DNA of 64,000 bases from the NCBI GenBank assembly GCA_964017195.1, contig OZ024890.1:68563376-68627375 (forward strand), read 5' to 3'. A program made the translations under genes and the position numbers. Shown in pieces: positions 11,081 to 20,875 of this stretch. The notes under the pieces were generated by a model. The model was not told the origin of the DNA. It was given only the letters and a program-made list of their open reading frames with translations, and searched no databases. Source of the stretch: Siderastrea radians. Its lineage: Eukaryota; Cnidaria; Anthozoa; Scleractinia; Rhizangiidae. How positions within the stretch are numbered: the stretch's first letter is position 1; the number at the start of each line of letters is the position of its first letter.

Positions 11081-11190
11081 CTGGCCTGCCTAATCTATGA
11101 AAACCTATGATGAGAAATCATGCAGTTATTCATAAGAAGTGACAATTGGCCAATGTCGGCTCAGACTCGATTGGCATCGGCCAATATCGG

Positions 11191-12003
11191 TAGTCTGTTT
11201 GTAGCCGCAGTCACATGAGAGACAGGCAATAAGATAATTATTACCAAAGGCAAATAACTATTTTAAAACGGCGCCCTAAGCTTTCTTATTATAATTAGAC
11301 ATCCTCTGCAATCGATGACCAACCGGATGATGGAAAAGTTTGTTACTTTTAAAACCATCGTTTTTTTATTGATTGTGTATGGAATGTTATCGATCGACAT
11401 AAACGACTTTCGTTAATAAAGCCTTGTTCACACCGTACTTTCCTTTTGTCGTCGTGTCTACGTCATCTTGTCTCGACTATGTAAATGTTGCATAATTCAC
11501 CGTACAAGTGACATAGCGTCATGAAGAAATGGCCGTACAAACGCAAAAAATATCAGCTTTATGTCGATATATATATGTATGAATTAAAAGTAACAAACTT
11601 TTCCATCATCCTGTTGGTCATCGATTGTGATCGATTTGATTTTATCGTTTAGCCGGTGTCAGGGGCATGTTTATGTTCAGTCTTATGGTGATTTCCTGTT
11701 TAGCCGTTCAGATTGTTGGGACTAAAAGTTGCGCGTGAGGAAAGAAAATATTCCAAGAAGGAGAAAGATAGGACTCTTTTTCCTTGCTAACAATATAGCC
11801 AAACATGCAAAGACAATGTTCACCTCCAAATAAAACTGTAAAAAACTGTAATCTCCGTAAAATTGTCATTTGTCTGTTTGCAGATGATGTCTAACTATAA
11901 CAAGAACGCTGAGGCGCTGTTTCAAAATAGTTATTTGCCTTTGCTAATAATTATCTCATTGGCTGTCTCTCATGAGAAGCATGTGACTGCGACTACCGGT
12001 ACC
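11191..12003. mobile_element. Long foldback element with nested inverted arms, about 810 bp
   Basis: Outer arm 11191-11308 pairs with 11879-12003: GCAGTCACATGAGAGACAG and GGCAAATAACTATTTT at the left occur as reverse complements at the right. An inner arm, 11309-11353 (GATGATGGAAAAGTTTGTTA), pairs with 11585-11631. The right side has about 250 extra bases (11632-11878) between inner and outer arms that the left lacks, so the element is asymmetric. No transposase frame. Confidence 0.85.
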
Positions 12004-13320
12004 AAAACGGAAAAATGAACGCGTGAGGACCAAAACCGCATTAAGAATACAGGTGGGAAACTTGCAATAGCATCCTTTAGTGTGTCTTAATTGCCTTGCT
12101 GTTTATTTCAAAATTAATTTCTTGCGAATGAATGCCAGTTACAAGTTTATCCTGATAAAGACGGCTCCCAGACTAATGCAGTTTATTCTGCTGTTATCTC
12201 TAAGCGTTTTGCACTTATCAACGAGTGGTGTCTATTCTTATTAAAGCTTTAAAAAATGGTTTCCTACAAGATGAAGCGTTTCATTTTCGACTAATCTGAG
12301 ACTAACCTTGCAATAACAGATAGCAAGTCCCTGATTAAGTTCTATTTTACGACTCAAAACAATTACTTCTAAACAGAGAAAAATTTCGTGTTTATACCGA
12401 CGCAGTGGGCTGAATATAAACGCCTCCCGCTTATCACGGACCAACAATTAGCACAAACAAAGAAACTCACTGTCTGAGGACGGTTGGCAGTTTTGTGGGT
12501 TTATTCAGATACTGCCAATTTTAAAAAATCCCGAAGTGTTTGGGTTAATCTCGAAGCCAGTATTCGTGGCAGTATTCGTGAAATTTTTATGTGAGTAGTT
12601 GATTGTCCAACAGTCTGTTCCGACACGTGTTCCCACAGACCGTTGGACAAGGATTAGTCTTGAACACAGTGTTTTTTGTATTTTGATATTGTGAAGTAAT
12701 GAAACAGTTCAAGTGTCGTTATGACGTTCGACGCCTTCTTCAAGGCGTCAGAATACCATACAAAAACAGTTAGCAGGCATTTTGGAGTCTGTTACAAATT
12801 CAAAAGGTAACAATAACTAACGAATTGGAAATTACTCTCTTCCGGTTTACGCGTACACAACAAACCGGTACCTCGCTCGACTGATGGAATGATGTTCCTT
12901 CCGGTACGTCATTTCCGACAAGTAGTAGTGTTCCGGGTATGGTTCTATTTCAGTACCTTGTTTATCGTCCAAGAACCAAAAGGACTTTTTCCAAGTTCGG
13001 ATCACTGATTTTTTTGGCGAGGTTGTCAGTTAGTTCCATTCCAACAGGACAGCACATTGCAGCTGTGAACTCGTTTGAATACAGCTTGACAATTTCTTAA
13101 AAAAAGAGGTAAGTAATTGCGTTGGTCTATTTCCCCTCTGGTCTACTATAGATCTTTTGCCGGGAAAGCAACTATTGATAGCGGATAACTGTAGGAAACA
13201 AGACGGGAAGTGCCAAAAAGAACCAGTCCTAAGTTGCTCCTCGAAACACTGTTTAAACTGTAAACAAGATAACATAAAGAAAGCAAAATGCTGTTTGCAC
13301 CTCCGTCGAAGGATCAACAC
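12004..13320. other. Intergenic, with one strong short hairpin
   Basis: No gene seen. A hairpin at 12603-12650 has 16-base arms (TTGTCCAACAGTCTGT and ACAGACCGTTGGACAA, one mismatch) around a loop holding ACACGTGT. The Cys-rich ORF at 13157-13363 starts at TTG and is overlapped by another ORF on the other strand; it is not accepted as a gene. Confidence 0.5.
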
Positions 13321-13660
13321 ATTTCAAAGCCGAAAAAAGAAACTATTAAATGAAAAAACTTAGTTTGCAGCGAAATCGGAACGGAAGGAAAGAAGGAAGG
13401 AAGGAAAAATGATGAAGGTATTAAGGATAGACTATACGTTGGAGCGACAATCGTGCAGTAAACTTGAAATATATAGACCTACACCGGCTAGAGGACCTAG
13501 AGCTGTACTGTTGCAGTTGATATCATTTGATAGGTGGTGCTCATTCACAGCCAATTTTGAAAACTAGCAATCCCAAACTTATCCTCTACCCTATTTAAAA
13601 GGGTATTACTCTAGCTAATGCAGTAGAAACAAACACTAAGCCGTATATCACTAGTTATTA
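13321..13660. repeat. Duplicated segment S, copy 1 (partner 17395-17690)
   Basis: Same order of phrases in both copies: AAGCCGAAA.AAGAA, CTTAGTTTGCA, GGAAGG.AAGAAAG, AACTTGA.ATGTATA (diverged here), TTTTGAAAACT, CTCTACC and GCAGTAGAAACAAA. Moderately diverged. It is followed by about 720 bases (13661-14381) in which I see nothing else. Confidence 0.6.
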
Positions 13661-14381
13661 TGCACGTAGGCAGCGCTCGTTGACCAAAGTTTGTCTGACA
13701 CTGTAAGCTTAAGAGGAGCCGTCACATGATGATTATCGACCTCAAACTTAATTTGCTTTCAAATTTTTTGGCATTCGAAGTCTTTTACCAAGCATAAAGG
13801 CTCTTTAAAGAAGGTTATTTGACCGACATCGACCCAGCTCATTTGCCTTCGGCATATCAGCAGTTCAACGACCTCATCAGGTATTGGTCTCCAAGAAAAT
13901 TTTACAGATTAATAATATGTAAAAATTATTCACATTACCTGCGCATTAAACAACAACATTTGGCTGCGAGCTGAAACGGTAAAAGTACTCATTGCGGTGA
14001 GTAGTGAGTTTTCACTTCTTGTGAAACCCTAAGTGTAGTTAGATGGACTTCTTGGATGTTGGTTTGCACACGCTGATGTCTTGCAAACCACCATCTTTCT
14101 AGTGCTGCAGGAGTAAGCTTGCGATCCTAGAATCCTTGTGAGCGCTGGCCATTTGTTCCTGATTTGTTTTTCAAATGTTTTACTTGCTCCACACAGCGCT
14201 GCAAATCTCTGAATCTTTCTACGGTGGGAGCAACTTTTTCATTGCTTAAACATTTAGGGGCAATTTGTCAAGGTTCTGGATCGATTTGGTCATGACATTT
14301 CCTAAGATTTCAACCCGATGCGCCGACTTCGCACGTCATCTGCAGAAGATCGCAAACATTCTTGCAGTAAATGTCTCAAAC

Positions 14382-14829
14382 TTAAAGTGCACCTAACCCC
14401 AAAATATTTTTTACGCTAAAATAACTCTTTGCACCTGTTCGAAAAGCATTACGCCTTTTTTTGATGAAATCCCCCTCAGTCTTGACTTTTTATAGGCTGT
14501 AAAAGTTACGAAATCTAGCCATCATTTGGTACACGACCGAGCTAGTGAGGGCATGGGTCTATTCTGGATTTGACGTCACAAACTGCTTTGCATGCATGTT
14601 TACAAAGACTTAAGAAGATGCAAATCAGTTTGTGATGTCAAATCCAGAATAGACCCATGCCCTCACTAGCTCGGTCGTGTACCAGATGATGGCCAGATTT
14701 CGTAATTTTTACAGCCTATAAAAAGTCAAGACTGAGGGGGATTTCATAAAAAAAAGGCGTAATGCTTTTCGAACAGGTGCAAAGAGTTATTTTAGCGAAA
14801 AAAATATTTTGGGGTTAGGTGCACTTTAA
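14382..14829. mobile_element. Near-perfect foldback element, 448 bp, TTAA ends
   Basis: Almost the whole element is two arms of about 205-215 bases with a loop of roughly 20-30 bases. The left arm begins TTAAAGTGCACCTAACCCCA and the right arm ends with its inverse. Inside, GACCGAGCTAGTGAGGGCAT pairs with ATGCCCTCACTAGCTCGGTC. Few mismatches, so the insertion is young or maintained. TTAA at both tips may be a piggyBac-type target duplication or simply part of the palindrome. Confidence 0.93.
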
Positions 14830-17394
14830 CCAAGTTCATATATCTTGGCAAATTTTAATGCTTTACTTCATACAATTCCAGTTATCAGGTTTAACCTATA
14901 CAGTCGATTGCATGCCAACATTACACTCAAAAAAGGGCCGCAGGGAAGGCGCAAGTGAACACGGACTGACATTAGGATTTGTCAGTCCAGACCCACATTT
15001 AATTGCTAAATTAATTTTTACGCTGCACTTTCAAGGTACGGGTTTTCGTCTCTCCAAAATGTATTACGTTTTCAAAGCACCACTGCGCACTAAAGAAGTT
15101 CGAGATAACAAATCCTCTGTATAACCTGTTTCGGTTTGCGGATCAGACACACGGACGTCAAATGAGGCACTTTAAAATCTGGTGGAGTATCACTGACAAG
15201 TGAGATTTTAAGATGCGTTGAAGCATTGCCTTTACATCGATTTGAAAGGTAGATGTGACTGGTGTTAACTTAACTTTTAACCAGTTCTTGTTTTTTCATG
15301 CTGCTTGAAAATTAGATGATATAGAAAAGGATTCTCAAAATGGCTTCATGTCTTCTGAAAAGCCGCCAGCTGTTGGAGTTTACAAACAACACTGATAAAC
15401 CACACTAAACTTGTAAGACTTAACTGAAGCGTTTTTCCTGTTTACAACCTTTTCAACCTCAATGTATGTTGAGAGAATGGATAACTTAGAAAGCCGGGGT
15501 TCATATATAGTCGGGGAACTTGAAACACGTCAAGACACAACATAGTCTATGTCAAATTTGTTCACAACTAGTACGTAGTAAATGTTTATAAATAAACGGC
15601 TAATTGATTGATTGATTATATATTAGTTTAACTTCCCTCCCTTAATCCCCTTAATCGACTTCCTATTGTACAAGCTGAGTCACGAAGAGGCGTTCACGGA
15701 ATGAAAATTTATTCCTTTGAGGAACATTGTACCTGGATGTGGTCACGAGACTCAGTATAGATTTTGTCAGCCACACCTTAGCTGTTCAGATACTAAGTGT
15801 TTTCCTCAAAGCTCAAGATACTGTCATGGTTTCAAAGTACAAAAAGTCTCCTCCAAAAGAGCTACACTTGAATTAAAAACTGGACGTAAACGTTGCAAAA
15901 AAATGCGATTGAAGGATATGGAACGCTGCACTGAAAGATCTGCTCAAAAGCTTTCATTTGAATAGCCATAAGTTCCGATTTCATCCACAGACTGAAAAGT
16001 TAGAAAAGTGTTACACAACTCGACTCGACTGTAAGAGTGAAAAGGTTAATAAATACAAAAAAGGTGACGCACAGTTCTTGCAAAAATCGAATGATGGCCG
16101 TTTATGCTTCGTTCTCTATTAACAGAACAAGGTTGGTCAGTTTTTGACAAATTCACTGCACAGTGTAAGTCTTACTGTTTAATGAAAACTAGAAAGTATT
16201 GGTTTTATCAATAGATGTTGATTCTTTTGAGAGAACTGAGCTGTCGAGTATGTTTGTCTTCAGTAGAAGAACAGTAGAATACCTACTATTCATTGCTAGG
16301 TATTAAATGAAATACAGACAGGTGCTCCACAATAACTAGTAGATTCAGGGTTAATGTTCAGTATTTTGGATTCGTCTTTACCAAGATAATCGAAACTGGT
16401 GGAGCTGTTTTATTTCTTGTTTAAACAATCAAGGACAGAGGATGCTGTGCAACAATATATGTTCTTTGAAATTAGTGTATATTTGAGAATGTTGCACAGT
16501 TATGTTCGTGATCAATACAAGGAAAGCTAACTCTAACAAGGAGTTGTTGCGCTTTGTTAAAATTTTATTAACAAGATAGGGGACATGCCTGAGTCTGCCA
16601 AGGCCTTTGCAGATTGGTAGCAAACATTCTACATGGCGTCAACAAAGGTTGAGCAAATGGAGATTTGTCTGAAGCAGCTGATAAGCTTTGTACACCAGTC
16701 ACTCTGCAAATGGAACATCGTGCTCAATGTTTGACAAGAGATGTAATTGACGAAACTGTGAGTTCAATCTAGACCGAGTTTAGTCAGAATTAAAGTCGAA
16801 TTAAGTCCCAGTTCAGCTTTAGTATGCTAGTCAGTAGTGTCCGCCTTGACCCGATGTTAAGACTAATCATTCAAAACAACATTGCTAACCCTAACAATCA
16901 AAGTCAGTGCTTACACCTATCGTCGGGAGTACTTAGGCCTAAAATACTCAGAAAATCAGTGCTGAAGTTTAAACACTGAAAGTCAGTAAAATTAGTGCTT
17001 AACTCTTGCCTTACCCTAAACACTGTTTGTGCAAGTACAACGAATTTAACGGTAATTTTTTGTACTGCGCCTCGAGTACACTTGAACGTCATAAGTTCCA
17101 TATTGTCTCAAACGCCAATCATTAGACAACAGAATTATTTGGAACTCTATGCTTAGCTTGACAACACTTAAGATCCAGTTTTAGAGACAAAACTTTACTT
17201 GGGGAATTGGGAAACTAAAAATTAACGTATGTATTGTTGACTTTTCAATAAGTGATCGGTTAAGAAAGACAGTGGAACATACAGTATCTGACGAAGCTTA
17301 ACACAATAGCCGTGGGTGAGGCAATTTAAGACAATCTCGAGGATCAGTAAGGCCATAGAAAGGCCGCAAAGTTACTAAGTACACTGATTATATA
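14830..17394. other. Intergenic, with one single-copy relative of the 106-bp satellite
   Basis: 15940-16005 contains CTCAAAAGCTTTCATTTGAAT and GATTTCATCCACAGACTGAA, close to the satellite unit at 8616-9480. Near 15590-15625 a TAAATAAACGG followed by (ATTG)n looks like the 3' tail of an old non-LTR element. The Cys-rich ORF at 15717-15965 ends inside the satellite-like stretch and is not accepted. Confidence 0.5.
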
Positions 17395-17690
17395 CATTTA
17401 AAGCCGAAATAAGAAGAAATATAATACAAAAGCTTAGTTTGCATCCATTTTTAACGCGGGAAGGGAAAACGGGAAGGTAAGAAAGAAGCAATCAAGAAAG
17501 AAAGGATAGTTCTCTGACAAGCTTGCAAGAAACTTGAGATGTATAAACTTCCACAAAAAAGCTGCATATTCTGCAGTTAATATCTTGGTAATCACTTTGA
17601 AAACTGGTAGCTGGGTACTAATTCTCTACCTCATCTTAACTATGATGATTAACTGTAGCTACTGCAGTAGAAACAAAAGCCAAACCACAT
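17395..17690. repeat. Duplicated segment S, copy 2 (partner 13321-13660)
   Basis: Collinear with 13321-13660 until about 17690. The MITE at 17700-17946 then interrupts it, which suggests the MITE arrived after the duplication. Confidence 0.6.
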
Positions 17691-17699
17691 TACACCATT

Positions 17700-17946
17700 G
17701 GCCCGATTTATACTAGAGACGGATCATCTGTCTGGGACGAACTTGGGCAAAGACAGACGAACAGACGAACAGACGAACTAACTAGCCGTGGGACGAACTT
17801 GACAGACGAACTACCGTGATAGTTCGTCTGGACGGATGATCCGTCTGAAAGCCCGTATTTATACACAGACGAATTATAAGACGAACTACCGTTCTTTGCC
17901 CAAGTTCGTCCCAGACGGATGATCCGTCTCTAGTATAAATCGGGCC
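17700..17946. mobile_element. MITE, 247 bp, about 53-bp terminal inverted repeats
   Basis: It begins GGCCCGATTTATACTAGAGA and ends with the inverse, TCTCTAGTATAAATCGGGCC; pairing continues through GACGGATCATC and GACGAACTTGGGCAAAGA. The interior is enriched in GACGAAC and its complement GTTCGTC, including three close GACAGACGAAC-type repeats. No clear target duplication. No coding capacity. Confidence 0.92.
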
Positions 17947-20137
17947 ATCATGTATTTGGCTGGAAAGGTTTATTTAGTGAGCAATGTGAGCTTCATATAT
18001 TCACATTGATTCAACTGTTTTGCCAGCGAATGTCTAATATAAAGGGCAAAGGGTTTTCAAATGACGTTGTAAGACTTGTATAATTAGACGACCTGTCAAT
18101 ATCAAAGATTGATCTTGTGTAAAAATAATTAGTTCACAATACACATCAAGATTTCGATGCAAACTGGGCTACTGACATTTCTGGCAGTGAGTATTCAGAG
18201 TATTTTGCACTTAAACTCTCGTGAATGCTTTTGTGTAGTTAGAACCGAGGTTCCATGCACACGAAGGGCTTTTGTTAGGAACAGCGCTTTTTTTTACTGC
18301 AATAGACTGTTTCAGTTTCTACAACTGATCCGAAGTCGGTTCGTATAGGTTGAAGTCCGCCCTTGAAATGTTTATACAATGTCCTTCCAAAGCGTTTCAA
18401 AATCTTGGCAAATTTGGAAACTAAGTCGAAGAAAACTTTGTTAATAGAGTAATGCACATTTTTACCCCGGCCATGGAGTTCTAGGGTGAGCATATCAGCT
18501 GAAGTCAAATGTGGAACCCTCTCTAAGCAGTTGAGAATATGCAAAACATTCTCCGCTTAACTGATCTCGAACAAGGCAATGCGCTAACTGAACAAACATC
18601 AAGATTTGTCGGTCTACTGAGACCAACATTTACTAAATTGCTACATTTATTTTTATTCTGCTGGGGGAAGTAATTGACCTACGATTATATTTCCAAAACT
18701 ATGGTTTACAAAGTACACTGTTTCATTTCCTAACCAGTGTATTAATCAAGTACAGAAGAACAAGTTCCCCATTTCTATGACATGTTTCTCTTTGCGAGCC
18801 CAAAAAGTCAAAACATGCATGCTAAAATTCTGCCGGCTTTAGCGTTTTTTCAAATATTACTTTCCCTAGGTGGTTGCTTTAAGAATCCATGCTTTCCATA
18901 TAGCCGTGAGCTTTCAGGTTTCTTAAACAAGACTGTTATTAGTAGTCAAGAACAGTAAGCTTATAAGACATAAAGGTGCCCTATTGTATTTTACTAACGG
19001 CCTAATTGACTTGAGTTATGTGGACAGAATAAATATAATATATAGATTTAGCCAAACCTAAAAGCGGAGCCCTCCTTTTTGTTTTGTCTGTTTTTTGTTT
19101 TGTTTTTGCTGGCAGTTATTAATTTGTGAAAATACTCTCATTCAAGTCGTTAAATTAAAAAAGAAACAAAGAAAAAAAGAAAAAAATTTCTGCTCCCGCT
19201 GAGTGTCGAACCCAGCTGGTCGGTGTGGGATACCGGTGACTAGTCCCCTAGGCCATGGGCGTTTAACGATATTGTGAAAGTTAATTTTAATACTTATTTC
19301 TTTTTTCGTGACAAGCTGCCTATCAGCATGAAAATGCTGGTGTTTTTCCTGGCAAAATGTGTTCGAAACGCCGTAAAAACCATGGTTGTGGACAGAAAAA
19401 ACCAAAAAGCACTAGCTCTGCTACATTTGGCGTCGAAACCGCTGCGAAAAGCTGCGAACTCAAGCGGCGTGCCGACCGAGTTTGAACAGAACCGACGAGG
19501 CAAATTTGAACTTTTTGCCTGAACTTTATCGCCTTATTTCTTTCGCCTAAATTGAACTTTTCCCCTTCCACCAAAAAGACAACTGAGTGTTCTTTTGAAC
19601 TTTTTTTTTCTATTAACAAATTTGTTTTTGACTTTTGTGGTAAACTATCTGTTTGATCAAGCCACAGAAATCCACAGACTTTGCTGTAAACTGGAAATGT
19701 AGCAAAGAGCTGTTGTTAGTGTTTCGTTCAATTTTTGCTAGGGAGGTGCCGCGGATCATATCTAACTGTGTCGTGAAACTTTGTGGATTGAAAGGGTAAA
19801 CATTTTGTAAGATTATTTGCGTAAGTAGAAACTTGACGAGTAAATTCGAAACTGTCGATCGAGGTTTGTGAAACTTTTCGACTAGGCAGGCGGAACATGC
19901 AGTGCATGGTTTTAAGCCTAGTTTCATTCCCGTGGTAAATAGACTTAAGCTGGTTGCACACGAGCGAGAAGATTCATTCGCTCTTACTTGTAGTCGAACA
20001 AGTAATACAAGTAATACTGCCGAAGTTATCCGAGGGAATGTAAGGAGAGAAGTACAAAGAAAAAGTGAAAAAAAATAAGTTGTGTTTTTCCACTGGTCCT
20101 GAAACAACTGAAACAAAACTGCGTATTGATTGGCAGC
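17947..20137. other. Intergenic, tRNA-like relic only
   Basis: Apart from the tRNA-like sequence at 19192-19261 I see no supportable gene. Several overlapping ORFs at 19142-20149 on both strands start at TTG or CTG-like codons and show no protein features. Confidence 0.5.
19192..19261 (-). ncRNA. tRNA-derived sequence (SINE head or tRNA pseudogene)
   Basis: On the minus strand there is an A-box-like TGGCCTAGGGGACTAGTCACC followed by a B-box-like GGGTTCGACACTC. The T arm pairs well (CTGGG-TTCGACA-CTCAG, one G-U), but the acceptor ends do not pair and D and anticodon arms are poor. A run of seven T follows directly, as in a Pol III terminator. A functional tRNA is unlikely; a tRNA-derived SINE head or pseudogene fits better. 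Confidence 0.5.
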
Positions 20138-20143
20138 TTTATT
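20138..20143 (-). terminator. Candidate polyadenylation signal of gene C
   Basis: TTTATT on the + strand reads AATAAA on the minus strand, about 180 bases after the stop codon of gene C, a plausible 3' UTR length. Confidence 0.4.
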
Positions 20144-20321
20144 CTGCAAATGGATGTATATTCAGTTATAATTTTAATTCAACACCCACTTCACAAAAAC
20201 TGCAATTATTATAATGTGAAAATCCAACTCTGGATTTAAAATCTCAACAGAGCATTCACTTTTTTATGAATGGCTTGACCTCTAATTCTAGTGAAATTTT
20301 CTCACAACTATATTTTGTTTC

Positions 20322-20875
20322 TTAAACTCCCTTTCTGGAGATATTCTGCTCACTTAACCACCTTAATAAACTGTCGCGTTTATTTTCGCCTGCCCGATAT
20401 TCGCCCTCCTGTTGTTCGATGTGTCGTTTCAGCAATCTCTTGCGATCGGTATCACGCAGCATTGCAAACGTTCTTGATTTGATATCATTATTATTTCTTG
20501 GAAGTTCCTTTACTGGTTTCGGGTCATTCGTATGCAGACGTTCTTGATTAAGGCCAAAATTTGCTGACAAATCGCGATGTAATTTTGGAAGTTGCAGCAG
20601 AGTCCTTTCATGTTGAGCTTCAATTTCTCGTCGACTCTTCAGTTCGATCATTTGTGCAGCAATAAGATTTCCCTCTGATCGCGATCGCAGGTTAAGTATT
20701 GGAGTGTTCAGATGTCTTGATGGTAAAGGACTGCTCTTGCTTCCCTCACCACGAAAATAATCCTGCCTGTTCGCATGGCCAAATTCATCGTTTTGTACCA
20801 CCTCGCCTCTTGTCGGTTTAAGTTTCATTTCCTCCCTTTGCATAACGTTTGTCTTGTGTAGTTGCCCAAGTTGCT
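20322..20875 (-). CDS. Gene C: uncharacterised basic protein, last coding exon, member of the five-gene family
   Basis: The frame ends at 20322. It is open up to 20900, but the minus strand has a good 3' splice site just above (CTCTCTTTTTTTACTTTAG, then AGCAACTT), so the exon probably starts at 20875 in phase 1. The first in-frame ATG is at 20843 (MQREEM, 173 codons), which would serve if the upstream exon is untranslated. Features, numbered from that Met: LPSRHLNTP and RSRSEGNL (about 40-59); a charged helical segment (about 65-82); QLPKLHRD (84-91), resembling RLPNLNKR of gene E; and the C-terminal block KRHIEQQEGEY...LLRWLSEQN (about 119-147 by offset; it ends seven residues before the stop), matching A and E. 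Gene E starts with the same intron phase and the same AG dinucleotide. Basic, probably largely disordered, with a helical tail. Function unknown. The nearest possible 5' exon is 23806-23945. Confidence 0.75.

Noticed and set aside
13157..13363. 68-codon Cys/Lys-rich ORF
   Set aside because: TTG start, overlapped by an equally long ORF on the other strand, no paralogue and no clear splice sites.
15717..15965. 82-codon Cys-rich ORF that might be a small secreted protein
   Set aside because: TTG start, no signal peptide, and its C-terminus lies in a satellite-like repeat also found non-coding at 8616-9480.
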